DNA of 64,000 nt from Algoriphagus lutimaris (GTDB lineage Bacteria > Bacteroidota > Bacteroidia > Cytophagales > Cyclobacteriaceae). This document shows positions 34,008 to 42,420 of this stretch, piece after piece (position 1 is the first letter of the stretch; the number at the start of each line of letters is the position of its first letter). The DNA lies in the NCBI RefSeq assembly GCF_017051705.1, contig NZ_JAFIDJ010000001.1, positions 2,480,745-2,544,744 on the forward strand, given 5' to 3'. The notes below the pieces were generated by a model. That model saw only the letters and a program-made list of their open reading frames with translations, was not told where the DNA came from and did no database searches. The translations under genes were made by a program, and so were the position numbers.

Positions 34008-34214
34008 ATGAAGAATTTAATTTCAACTTTTATGCTTTTTGGCATCTTTAGCCTAACGGGAATTGTAAATGCTCAGATTTATAAGCAACCGGATATTTGT
34101 GGGGAATATATAAAAGGGTGTAGAAGTGTTGTGGAGAAATGCAGGTTCACTGGAACAGCCTATTGTGTGATCTCGGATCAAGTTCCTTGTGAAGAGGCTT
34201 GTCAAATAGCTTAA
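34008..34214 (+). CDS. Small secreted six-cysteine peptide
   Basis: 68 residues. The signal region MKNLISTFMLFGIFSLTGIVNAQ leaves about 45 residues holding six cysteines (DICGEYIKGCRSV, EKCRF, YCV, PCEEACQ), enough for three disulfides. It ends one base before the beta-propeller lipoprotein gene. Position and size recall the NVEAL-type small peptides paired with six-bladed propeller lipoproteins in Bacteroidales, but the sequence lacks an obvious NVEAL motif. Function is unknown; a secreted or surface peptide is inferred. Confidence 0.7.
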   Translation: MKNLISTFMLFGIFSLTGIVNAQIYKQPDICGEYIKGCRSVVEKCRFTGTAYCVISDQVPCEEACQIA

Positions 34215-34215
34215 T

Positions 34216-35346
34216 ATGCGGTTTAGTTATTTGTCCATATTCATATTATTGATTTCTTGTCAAGAATCGGACAATGACTCCTTGGAGCGGATTCAAATTG
34301 AATTTGGGAATGAAATTGAAAATCTTAGTGAGATAGCTTCCACAATTGAATATATTCCGCTCCAAGATCAACCTCCTCATTTTTTAGGGAATATTGATAA
34401 AATGATTTTAACCGATAACCTTATTATTGCTGGGGATATTTCGACTAGACCAAGCATTAATATATACGATACATTAGGGAATTTTCTTTCATCCATTGAT
34501 TATTATGGAGATGGACCAGGTGAATATACTCATATCTCAGATTTTGGTTTTGATCCAATAAAAAAGATAATTTCTGTTAGCTTGGTCAGTAAAATCATTT
34601 TTTATGACCTGAAAGGAAATTTCCTGGGCGAACATCGTACAGATGTAGTTTATTATAAGCATATTCCTTTAGATGATGGTAAATTTCTGATCTATATTCC
34701 ACAGGTATCAGCACCTGAATTAATTGGCACGGGATATAAAGAAGGCATCCTATTTTTAGAAGATCCTGTTCAAGAAACATCAAAGCAAATATTAAAACAC
34801 ACGTTTCCTAAGGGTATAAATACACCTTACCTTTTTGAACGAAATGTTTTTCAAATCGGAAAAAATGAAAAATTAGCTTTTTCGCATAGCTTTAATGATA
34901 CGGTTTATGTTTTTGACAAAAACTACAATTTAGAGAAGAAGATTTTAATTGAACTAGGAGACTTTAAATTAGAAAATAAACATTTTGATAAATTTGACGA
35001 GGCTGTGGAAGCACTAAATAATGTAGGGGAAAAAGCATTTAACCAAAATTACCTTATGTTTAATGGAGATTATTTATCCGGTAAAATCCGAAAGGATGGG
35101 TATTCTTATTTTTTTATAAATAACATTAGAAATAAAAAGACATGGCTGGTAGGGGAATATGTCAATAATATTGATGGAATGCTATCCTACTTCCAACTTA
35201 GAGGAATGAAAAACAATACAATATTTAGTATTCATAGGTATGAAGAACTAGATCAAGAAATCTCTAAAAGGATAATTAATCCAGCATTAAAAAAGAAAAT
35301 AGAAGACAACTTATTTTTTATAGCCAAATACAAATTAAAGGATTAA
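34216..35346 (+). CDS. Six-bladed beta-propeller lipoprotein
   Basis: 376 residues with lipoprotein signal MRFSYLSIFILLISC (Cys15). It follows the pattern of the Bacteroidota 6-bladed beta-propeller family (BF3164-like): IASTIEYIPLQD, NLIIAGDISTRPSINIYDTLGNFLSSIDYYGDGPGEYTHISDFGFDPIKKI, and several blades with KIIFYDLKGNFLGE and GSI-like turns. Likely outer-membrane or periplasmic; such proteins are thought to be binding proteins of unknown ligand. It is coupled to the six-Cys peptide gene one base upstream. Confidence 0.75.
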   Translation: MRFSYLSIFILLISCQESDNDSLERIQIEFGNEIENLSEIASTIEYIPLQDQPPHFLGNIDKMILTDNLIIAGDISTRPSINIYDTLGNFLSSIDYYGDGPGEYTHISDFGFDPIKKIISVSLVSKIIFYDLKGNFLGEHRTDVVYYKHIPLDDGKFLIYIPQVSAPELIGTGYKEGILFLEDPVQETSKQILKHTFPKGINTPYLFERNVFQIGKNEKLAFSHSFNDTVYVFDKNYNLEKKILIELGDFKLENKHFDKFDEAVEALNNVGEKAFNQNYLMFNGDYLSGKIRKDGYSYFFINNIRNKKTWLVGEYVNNIDGMLSYFQLRGMKNNTIFSIHRYEELDQEISKRIINPALKKKIEDNLFFIAKYKLKD

Positions 35347-35413
35347 TGAAAGAAACATTAAATTTAAGTTACTCAAATCCTTTTGAATACTTTTCTTCAC
35401 AATGTTTTTTACC

Positions 35414-35421
35414 TACTTTTG
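35414..35421 (+). promoter_or_regulatory. -7 element deciding the pseudouridine synthase start
   Basis: TACTTTTG is an exact TAnnTTTG. Transcription would begin near 35428, after the in-frame ATG at 35402, so the ATG at 35450 (preceded by AGGAGA) is the true start. Confidence 0.5.
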
Positions 35422-35449
35422 CACCCTCTTTGAAGAGGCAGGAGAATCC

Positions 35450-36160
35450 ATGAAGAAAATTGATTTTCAAAAACTTATTCTGTTTGAAAATGCGGATTAC
35501 CTGGTAATCAACAAACCACCGTACCTATCGAGCTTAGACGATCGGCACGAAGCGCAGAACATACTTGACCTTGCCAAGGCACACACTCCCGATGCCCAAC
35601 TGTGCCATCGACTGGACAAGGAAACGTCAGGCTGCCTGGTGATTGCCAAGAATCCGGAGGCCTACAGGCATTTGGCTATTCAGTTTGAAAACAGAAAAGT
35701 GGACAAAGTCTATCATGCGGTAGTGGAAGGGATTAAGGATTTCCAGAATGAACTGGTAGATCGAAACCTGGCAGCTACTAAAAAAGGAATCGCCAAAGTC
35801 ACTAAAGATGGAAAGCCTGCGCAGACCTATTTCAATACGTTGAAAACATATTATGCGCATACGCTGGTAGAATGCAAACCTGTCACGGGCAGATTGCATC
35901 AGATCCGTGTTCATTTGGCTTACCTGAAGTCACCAATATGTGGGGACACTTTATATGGAGGCAAGCCTTTATTACTTTCTTCACTCAAGCGCCGATTCAA
36001 TCTTAAGAAGGACACAGAAGAGTTACCTATCATGCAGCGGGTTTCTCTCCATGCCTTTTCTATTGGATTTGAGGGATTGGATGGTAAAAAGCTGAAAATT
36101 GAAGCACCTTATCCGAAAGATTTTCAGGTATTGGTCAAACAATTAGCTAAAACCGCTTAA
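35450..36160 (+). CDS. RluA-family pseudouridine synthase
   Basis: 236 residues. It converts uridine to pseudouridine in rRNA or tRNA. The catalytic motif CHRLDKETSGCLVIAKN contains the Asp of the HRLD signature; the C-terminal KPVTGRLHQIRVHLAYLKSPICGDTLYGG is the family RNA-binding core. There is no S4 domain, so it belongs to the short RluA-like subgroup, target unknown. A start at 35402 would overlap its own promoter. It stands alone, with the ribosomal protein operon following. Confidence 0.85.
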   Translation: MKKIDFQKLILFENADYLVINKPPYLSSLDDRHEAQNILDLAKAHTPDAQLCHRLDKETSGCLVIAKNPEAYRHLAIQFENRKVDKVYHAVVEGIKDFQNELVDRNLAATKKGIAKVTKDGKPAQTYFNTLKTYYAHTLVECKPVTGRLHQIRVHLAYLKSPICGDTLYGGKPLLLSSLKRRFNLKKDTEELPIMQRVSLHAFSIGFEGLDGKKLKIEAPYPKDFQVLVKQLAKTA

Positions 36161-36256
36161 CCCAATTAATTCAAAATAAAAAGTATGGAAAATCGATCTC
36201 TAGAAGGGGATTTTGGGCTAAGCCAATGAAAATTAGGACTTAGTATTCAAAATATT

Positions 36257-36287
36257 TTGCATGAAAAATAAAATACTTCTATCTTTG
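36257..36287 (+). promoter_or_regulatory. Promoter of the rplM-rpsI operon
   Basis: TTG (36257-36259), 20 bases, TATCTTTG (36280-36287): a textbook Bacteroidota promoter. The 56-base leader carries a small CCC/GGG hairpin (about 36291-36303). Confidence 0.75.
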
Positions 36288-36343
36288 TGTCCCTTTTTGA
36301 GGGTGAAATAAATTTAACAAGCTAAAAATTAAACAGTTACACA

Positions 36344-36787
36344 GTGGATACTTTGAGCTATAAGACCGTATCAGCCAATGCCGCGACTGTAGAAAAGCAA
36401 TGGGTCGTAGTGGATGCCCAAGCTGCAGTTTTGGGTAGATTGGCAAGTGAGGTCGCAAAAATCTTAAGAGGTAAGACAAAGCCAAGCTTTACTCCTCACG
36501 TGGATTGTGGTGACAATGTCATCGTAATCAACGCAGACAAAGTCCGTTTGACTGGTGATAAGTGGAACTCCAAAGTTTATGTGAGACACACTGGATACCC
36601 AGGAGGACAACGCATTTCTACACCAAGATTATTGAAGGAAAAGTCTGCTTCTATCTTGGTTGAGAAAGCTGTAAGAGGCATGCTACCTAAGAATAGATTA
36701 GGAAGAAAATTATACGGCAACTTGTACGTGTATAACGGATCTGAACATCCGCACGAAGCACAGCAGCCTAAAACTATCACTCTTTAA
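36344..36787 (+). CDS. rplM: 50S ribosomal protein L13
   Basis: 147 residues from a GTG start. MDTLSYKTVSANAATVEKQWVVVDAQ is the N-terminus usual in Cytophagales L13, and VLGRLASEVAKILRGKTKPSFTPHVDCGD, VRHTGYPGG, VRGMLPKNRLGRK and LYVYNGSEHPHEAQQPK cover the family. L13 is an early-assembly protein of the large subunit. It is first in an operon with rpsI (10-base gap). Confidence 0.97.
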   Translation: MDTLSYKTVSANAATVEKQWVVVDAQAAVLGRLASEVAKILRGKTKPSFTPHVDCGDNVIVINADKVRLTGDKWNSKVYVRHTGYPGGQRISTPRLLKEKSASILVEKAVRGMLPKNRLGRKLYGNLYVYNGSEHPHEAQQPKTITL

Positions 36788-36797
36788 TCGCTAAATC

Positions 36798-37184
36798 ATG
36801 GAAATGATCAATACAATCGGTAGAAGAAAGACCTCTGTAGCCAGAATTTATATGGCTCCAGGAAGCGGTCAAATCTCCGTAAACAATCAGTCAATCGAAG
36901 TTTACTTCCCATTTGATCTTCACCAGATCGTTGTGAAGCAGCCGTTGGCTCTTGTTGGCGTGGAGGGTAATTATGATATTAAGATCAATGTAGACGGTGG
37001 TGGTATCAAAGGGCAAGCGGAAGCTGCTCGTATGGCTATCTCTAGAGCTTTATGTCAATTTGACGAAGAGCACAGACCAGCATTGAAAAAAGAAGGTTTC
37101 TTGACTCGTGACCCTAGAATGGTTGAACGTAAGAAGCCAGGACGTAGAAAAGCAAGAAGAAAATTCCAGTTCTCTAAACGTTAA
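36798..37184 (+). CDS. rpsI: 30S ribosomal protein S9
   Basis: 128 residues. INTIGRRKTSVARIYMAPGSG at the N-terminus, VDGGGIKGQAEAARMAISRAL in the middle, and the basic C-terminal tail VERKKPGRRKARRKFQFSKR reaching the P-site tRNA are diagnostic. It is co-transcribed with rplM, and rpsB follows after 33 bases, probably in the same operon. Confidence 0.97.
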   Translation: MEMINTIGRRKTSVARIYMAPGSGQISVNNQSIEVYFPFDLHQIVVKQPLALVGVEGNYDIKINVDGGGIKGQAEAARMAISRALCQFDEEHRPALKKEGFLTRDPRMVERKKPGRRKARRKFQFSKR

Positions 37185-37217
37185 TCCGGAAGTTCTTCCT
37201 TTTATAAAAATATTATT

Positions 37218-37979
37218 ATGGCCAAATTAGAATATAAAGACTTACTAGATGCTGGTGTTCACTTCGGACACTTGACGAGAAAGTGGGATCCAAGAATGGC
37301 TCCATACATTTTCATGGAGAAAAATGGTATCCACATCATCGATCTAAATAAAACGCTTGCTTGCCTCGACGAAGCATCTAACGCAATCAAGCAAGTAGTA
37401 CGCTCAGGCAAAAAAGTGATGTTCGTAGCTACTAAGAAACAAGCAAAAGACCTAGTAGCAGCAGAAGCTCAGCGTCTTAACATGCCTTATGTAACCGAAA
37501 GATGGTTAGGCGGTATGTTGACCAACTTCGCTACTATCCGTAAATCATTGAAGAAAATGTCCGGTTTGGACAAATTGATGAAGGAAGAGTCCTATGCTAA
37601 CTTAGCTAAGAAGGAGCGCTTGATGATCTCCCGTCAGAAAGACAAAATGGAAGATGTACTTGGTGGTATCTCAGACTTGAGCAGACTTCCAGCAGCACTT
37701 TTCATTGTTGACATCAAGAGAGAACACATTGCAATTGCTGAAGCAAAGAAGCTTGGTATCCCTGTTTTCGCATTGGTTGATACGAACTCTAACCCGAACG
37801 AGGTTGATTTCCCAATCCCTGCCAATGACGATGCATTCAAATCCGTATCCTTGCTAGTGAAAGCGTTTGGTGCAGCTATCGAAGAAGGTCTTTCAGAAAG
37901 AAAGAAGGACAAAGAAGAAGCTAAACTTTCTGAAGAGGAAGAAGCTAAAAAAGCTGTGGACACTGAAACTAAAGGATAA
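37218..37979 (+). CDS. rpsB: 30S ribosomal protein S2
   Basis: 253 residues. YKDLLDAGVHFGHLTRKWDPRMAPYIF, VMFVATKKQAKDLV, ERWLGGMLTNFATIRKS and PNEVDFPIPANDDAFKSVSLLVKAF are all conserved S2 motifs. The C-terminal tail is acidic and lysine-rich (DKEEAKLSEEEEAKKA). In many bacteria rpsB and tsf are one operon; here a strong hairpin lies between them. Confidence 0.97.
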   Translation: MAKLEYKDLLDAGVHFGHLTRKWDPRMAPYIFMEKNGIHIIDLNKTLACLDEASNAIKQVVRSGKKVMFVATKKQAKDLVAAEAQRLNMPYVTERWLGGMLTNFATIRKSLKKMSGLDKLMKEESYANLAKKERLMISRQKDKMEDVLGGISDLSRLPAALFIVDIKREHIAIAEAKKLGIPVFALVDTNSNPNEVDFPIPANDDAFKSVSLLVKAFGAAIEEGLSERKKDKEEAKLSEEEEAKKAVDTETKG

Positions 37980-38000
37980 TCCACACTTGATTTGAAATAT

Positions 38001-38041
38001 AAAAAATTGAACATGTGGTTTCGGCCTATGTTCAATTTTTT
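38001..38041 (+). terminator. Strong terminator between rpsB and tsf
   Basis: AAAAAATTGAACAT (38001-38014) and ATGTTCAATTTTTT (38028-38041) are perfect 14-bp complements around a 13-base loop, ending in six T. It is 21 bases after the rpsB stop. Confidence 0.85.
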
Positions 38042-38162
38042 GTTTAAAAGATAATTAGAGCCAATCTAATCGTCAAACAATAATAGTACAACCTTCACCC
38101 TACTTGAAAGGAAAGGTTCTCCAAATAAAAATATTCTGTTTACTATTTAAACCGATAATACA

Positions 38163-38993
38163 ATGGCAATTACTGCACAAGAAGTAAATAAACTGAGACA
38201 AATGACCGGTGCCGGTATGATGGATTGCAAGAAAGCTTTGACTGAAGCTGAAGGCGATTTTGAAAAAGCTGTGGACATCCTTAGAAAAAAAGGTCAAAAA
38301 GTATCAGCTTCTAGAGCTGATCGTGAAACTAAAGAAGGTGTAGTTGTAACAAGCGTTTCTGACAACGGTGCAAAAGGAACTTTGCTTTCTTTGACTTGCG
38401 AAACTGACTTCGTTGCCAAAAACGAAGAGTATGTTGCATTTGCCAACACACTTCTTGACATGGCTGTTGCTGCTGGAGCTTCTTCTATTGAAGAAATCCA
38501 TGCATTACCTTTCGAAAACATCACTGTTGCTGAGAAAATCGTTGAGATGACAGGTAAAATCGGTGAGAAAATCGAAATCTCTAACTACGAAGTGATCAAC
38601 GCTGAGACTGTAGTTCCTTACATCCACTCTAATGGTAAATTAGGTGTATTGGTAGGATTGGTTAATACTTCCGGTGCTGATGTAGAAGATGCTGGTAAAG
38701 ATGTTGCGATGCAGATTGCAGCAATGAACCCAGTTGCCGTTGATAAAGACGGTGTAGATTCTTCTGTAGTAGAAAGAGAAATCGAAGTAGGTAAAGAGCA
38801 AGCTAGAGCTGAAGGTAAGCCTGAAGAAATGCTTGAGAAAATTGCTTTAGGTAAACTGAACAAATTCTACAAAGAAAACACCTTGTTGAGCCAAGTATTC
38901 GTTAAAGATAGCAGCAAAACTATTGCTCAATACCTTGACAGCGTAAGCAAAGGTTTGACAGTTTCTGCCTTCAAGAGAATCTCTATCGGATAA
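38163..38993 (+). CDS. tsf: Elongation factor Ts
   Basis: 276 residues. It is the nucleotide exchange factor for EF-Tu. The N-terminal ITAQEVNKLRQMTGAGMMDCKKALTEAEGDFEKAVDILRKKG and the core LSLTCETDFVAKNEEYVAFA are diagnostic; a coiled-coil region and the C-terminal module follow. The 120 bases between the rpsB terminator and this start should hold its own promoter, though no exact TAnnTTTG is seen. Confidence 0.97.
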   Translation: MAITAQEVNKLRQMTGAGMMDCKKALTEAEGDFEKAVDILRKKGQKVSASRADRETKEGVVVTSVSDNGAKGTLLSLTCETDFVAKNEEYVAFANTLLDMAVAAGASSIEEIHALPFENITVAEKIVEMTGKIGEKIEISNYEVINAETVVPYIHSNGKLGVLVGLVNTSGADVEDAGKDVAMQIAAMNPVAVDKDGVDSSVVEREIEVGKEQARAEGKPEEMLEKIALGKLNKFYKENTLLSQVFVKDSSKTIAQYLDSVSKGLTVSAFKRISIG

Positions 38994-39015
38994 TTCATCC
39001 CGATTCTAGATCATA

Positions 39016-39053
39016 AAAAAATCCTCTTCAATTAATTTTGAAGGGGATTTTTT
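39016..39053. terminator. Bidirectional terminator between tsf and the aminopeptidase gene
   Basis: AAAAATCCtCTTCAA pairs with TTGAAGgGGATTTTT across a TTAATT loop, with A- and T-runs on both flanks, between convergent genes. Confidence 0.85.
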
Positions 39054-39069
39054 ATTTCTCCGTTTGAAC

Positions 39070-40359
39070 TTAAGAGTTCATCAACTCCTCTATCTCCTCC
39101 GCCTCTATCGGAATATCTCCCATCAAGTCAAGATATCCATTCTCCTGAACAACAATATTGTTCTCCAATCGAATTCCCATTCCTTCGGCAGGAATATAAA
39201 TTCCAGGCTCCACAGTAAAGACCATTCCTGGCTTGATCGGTCCATGCATCGTCCCCACATCATGCACATCCAATCCCAAATGATGGGAAGTCCCATGCAT
39301 AAAGTACTTTTTAAAGGCTGGCCAATTTGGGTCTTGGTTTTTCACATCCGTCTGATCAATCAACCCCAACCCAATCAATTCGCTTTGCATGATCAACCCC
39401 ACTTCCTTATGATAATCCTGTATATTTTGGCCAGGTATAAGCATACTGGAAGCTTGATTCTTCACCCTTAAAACCGCATCATACACCGCTCTTTGTCTCT
39501 TGGTAAATCTTCCGTTCACAGGAATGGTTCGCGTCATGTCTGCATTGTAGTTTCCATACTCTGCTCCCACATCCATCAAAATCAATTCACCATCCTTACA
39601 CTCTTTGTTATTTTCCAAATAATGCAACACACAGGCACTACCGCCTGAGGCAATGATCGGTTCGTATGCAAAACCTTTGCTTCGATTTCTGACGAATTCA
39701 TGCAGATACTCCGCCTCAATTTCATATTCCGTTACCCCAGGCTTTACAAAAGACAATATCCTTCTGAATCCTTTGTTGGTGATATCACAAGCAATCTGCA
39801 GCTGATCGATCTCCTCCTGCTCTTTCACCCCTCTTAATTCATGCATAATAGGGGCGGCTCGCTCGTATTCATGCAAAGGAAATTGGGCCTTACAAGTCTT
39901 GATGAATCGCGCATCTCTGGTTTCTACCACTACACCGGCTCTCAAATGCTCATTGGTATTCAAATACACTTGATCAGAAAGCGCCATGACTGTTCCAAAA
40001 ATTTGATCAAAACTGGAAAGCCACTGGATATTTTGAATCCCAGAAGCCGCTTCAGCCTCCTCTTTGGTGTACTTATGCCCTTCCCAAATAGCAATCAGCT
40101 CGCTGGTTTCACGAAGGAACAAAACCTCTCTCATGGCTGGATTGGGACAATCAGGAGCCAATAACAAAATCGTTTCTTCCTGGTCTATTCCACAGAGATA
40201 AAATAGGTCGTTATTCTGGCGGAATTTCATCGTCCCATCTGCATTGGTAGGCATGATGTCATTTGCATTGAAAATGGCTACACTGTTCTTTTTCAGTTTA
40301 GCTGCAAATTTGGCTCTATTTTTTATGTATAAACTCTGGGGTAATGGTTGATATTTCAT
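39070..40359 (-). CDS. Xaa-Pro aminopeptidase (M24, aminopeptidase P)
   Basis: 429 residues. An N-terminal AMP_N domain (residues 1-140) is followed by an M24 pita-bread domain. Metal ligands are visible as GELILMDVGAEYGNYNADMTRTIPV (two Asp), HGTSHHLGLDVHDVG (His), and FTVEPGIYIP (Glu) plus the final GIRLENNIVV (Glu). It removes N-terminal residues before proline, using two Mn or Zn ions. It is probably cytosolic, with no signal peptide. It is convergent with tsf. Confidence 0.93.
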   Translation of the reverse strand: MKYQPLPQSLYIKNRAKFAAKLKKNSVAIFNANDIMPTNADGTMKFRQNNDLFYLCGIDQEETILLLAPDCPNPAMREVLFLRETSELIAIWEGHKYTKEEAEAASGIQNIQWLSSFDQIFGTVMALSDQVYLNTNEHLRAGVVVETRDARFIKTCKAQFPLHEYERAAPIMHELRGVKEQEEIDQLQIACDITNKGFRRILSFVKPGVTEYEIEAEYLHEFVRNRSKGFAYEPIIASGGSACVLHYLENNKECKDGELILMDVGAEYGNYNADMTRTIPVNGRFTKRQRAVYDAVLRVKNQASSMLIPGQNIQDYHKEVGLIMQSELIGLGLIDQTDVKNQDPNWPAFKKYFMHGTSHHLGLDVHDVGTMHGPIKPGMVFTVEPGIYIPAEGMGIRLENNIVVQENGYLDLMGDIPIEAEEIEELMNS

Positions 40360-40478
40360 AAATCCTTTCTGATTTTTTCAAAGCCGAAGTTACTAAAATC
40401 TGCTTCAAAAGGAGAGGAAAACAAGGTGGGAAACAAATTGATGCTTTTCTTTGTATTTTACCGAGAAGGTATTCAAAA

Positions 40479-41708
40479 ATGGATTTAAACATCAAGGAAT
40501 TAAAGAACGGAATCCGGATCGTTCATCAGGAAGTCACACATACCCGATTGGTACATTGCGGCTTTATCTTGAACATAGGCAGCAGAGATGAAACGAAAGA
40601 GCAGGAAGGCCTAGCCCACTTCTGGGAACACATGGCCTTCAAAGGAACCAAGAAAAGAAAAACATTCCATATCCTCAATAGACTGGAATCGCTGGGTGGA
40701 GAGTTAAATGCCTATACCACCAAAGAGAAAGTTTGCTTCTATGCTTCTACCTTGAAGGAGCATTATTCCAAAGCAGCTGATTTGCTTTATGACATCACTT
40801 TTAACAGTACCTTCCCTCAAAAACAGATAGAAAAGGAACGGCAGGTCATTTTAGAAGAAATGGCCATGTATCGGGATTCTCCAGAAGATTCTATTCAAGA
40901 TGAATTGGACGAATTGGTGTTTGAAAATCATTCTCTTGGTAGAAATATTCTGGGAAATGAAGAGACAGTCGGAAGTTTTTCACATTTGGACTTCATCGAT
41001 TTTATTTCTACCCAGCTGGATACCCATCAGATCATATTTTCGGTAGTTGGGAATATATCCTTTTCCAAAGTTTTAAAATCCATTGAAGGCCCTTTAAATG
41101 AAATTCAGGAAAAGCGAAGCCTCTATGTGCGAAATGGTTTCCATACCTACCTGCCAAAAACCAAAATCATTGAGCGTGAAATTTCTCAGTCTCTTTGTGC
41201 CATAGGAAGACCTGCGTATTCCTTACATGACCCCAACCGGTACAAGTTGTTTTTACTTAACAATATTCTAGGTGGGCCCAGTATGAACAGCCGATTGAAT
41301 TTGACTCTGAGAGAACGGTATGGCTATGTGTACAACATCGAGTCTACCTACTCACCTTTTTCGGATACCGGTTTTTTTGGGGTGTATTTCGGAACAGAAG
41401 AGAAAACCTTGAAAAAAGCCCAAAGTCTGGTCATGAAAGAAATGGCGACGCTTCAAAAGAAGAAACTTGGGAAAATCCAGCTTCAAATGGCCAAGGAACA
41501 AGCCATCGGGCAAATGGCAATGGCCGAAGAGAATTATGCAGGTTTGATGCTGGTATATGGAAAAAGCCTTCTAGATCATGATAAAGTAGATCCTTTAGAA
41601 AGTATCTTTGAAAAAATAAAGAACACGACAGCTGATGAACTTCAGGAGATTGCCAATGAGATTTTCAATCCTGAAAACATGAGTTTTCTAACGTATAAGC
41701 CCCAATAA
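40479..41708 (+). CDS. M16 family zinc peptidase
   Basis: 409 residues. The inverted zinc motif HFWEHMAFKGT (HxxEH) lies at about residues 46-56, with the distal Glu in EKERQVILEEMAMY. The C-terminal half is the catalytically inactive M16 domain containing GGPSMNSRLNLTLRERYGYVYNIESTY, the R/Y pair needed for substrate binding. It is similar to mitochondrial-processing-peptidase-like bacterial enzymes. No signal peptide is seen. It is followed after two bases by an O-methyltransferase gene, so a two-gene operon. Confidence 0.92.
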   Translation: MDLNIKELKNGIRIVHQEVTHTRLVHCGFILNIGSRDETKEQEGLAHFWEHMAFKGTKKRKTFHILNRLESLGGELNAYTTKEKVCFYASTLKEHYSKAADLLYDITFNSTFPQKQIEKERQVILEEMAMYRDSPEDSIQDELDELVFENHSLGRNILGNEETVGSFSHLDFIDFISTQLDTHQIIFSVVGNISFSKVLKSIEGPLNEIQEKRSLYVRNGFHTYLPKTKIIEREISQSLCAIGRPAYSLHDPNRYKLFLLNNILGGPSMNSRLNLTLRERYGYVYNIESTYSPFSDTGFFGVYFGTEEKTLKKAQSLVMKEMATLQKKKLGKIQLQMAKEQAIGQMAMAEENYAGLMLVYGKSLLDHDKVDPLESIFEKIKNTTADELQEIANEIFNPENMSFLTYKPQ

Positions 41709-41710
41709 TC

Positions 41711-42355
41711 ATGGAATTTATCTCCGATGACTTATTACAATATTGCGAAAATCACACCAGCGAAGAGGATTTATTGCTTCAAAAAATCACCAGAGAGACC
41801 CAGCTGAAAGTCTTGAAACCGAGAATGCTTTCCGGTCAACTTCAAGGAAAAATGCTGGAACTATTTACCAAAATGATCAATCCAAAAATCGCTTTGGAAG
41901 TAGGAACTTATACAGGTTATTCAGCCATCTGTATAGCCAGGGGATTAAGCAAATCCTGTAAACTCATCACTATGGACATCAATGATGAGTTGGAAACGAT
42001 GGTCAGAGGATTTTTTGATGAAAGTGGCCTAGCAGATCAAATTGATTACCGTTTAGGAAATGCATTGGACCTACTTCCGGAAGTGGAAGGACCGATTGAT
42101 ATGGCTTTTATCGATGCGGATAAAATCAATAATGAAAAATATTACGAGCTGATTCTGGAAAAAATGAATCCCGGAGGGATTATCATGGCAGACAATGTCC
42201 TTTGGTCGGGCAAGGTATTGACAGAAGAAGGAAAGAAAATCGATAAAGATACCCAGGCAATTCTTGACTTTAATTCAAAAATAACTCAGGATCCAAGGGT
42301 AGAAAATGTGCTTTTACCAATTCGGGATGGCATCATGATGGCGAGAAAATTATAG
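41711..42355 (+). CDS. Class I SAM-dependent O-methyltransferase (CCoAOMT-like)
   Basis: 214 residues. The SAM site shows LEVGTYTGYSAICIARGL, followed by LITMDINDE, and the metal/catalytic region MAFIDADKINNEKYYELILEKMNPGGIIMADNVLWSGKV. These are hallmarks of the cation-dependent O-methyltransferase family 3 (caffeoyl-CoA OMT-like); bacterial members methylate catechol-type compounds, substrate unknown here. It is coupled to the M16 peptidase gene by a two-base gap. Confidence 0.9.
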   Translation: MEFISDDLLQYCENHTSEEDLLLQKITRETQLKVLKPRMLSGQLQGKMLELFTKMINPKIALEVGTYTGYSAICIARGLSKSCKLITMDINDELETMVRGFFDESGLADQIDYRLGNALDLLPEVEGPIDMAFIDADKINNEKYYELILEKMNPGGIIMADNVLWSGKVLTEEGKKIDKDTQAILDFNSKITQDPRVENVLLPIRDGIMMARKL

Positions 42356-42420
42356 CATATTCAAAAAGGGAATCATTTTTGCTAAAAAGAGGCTGAGCAC
42401 TAGATTAAAGCCTTTTTGGA

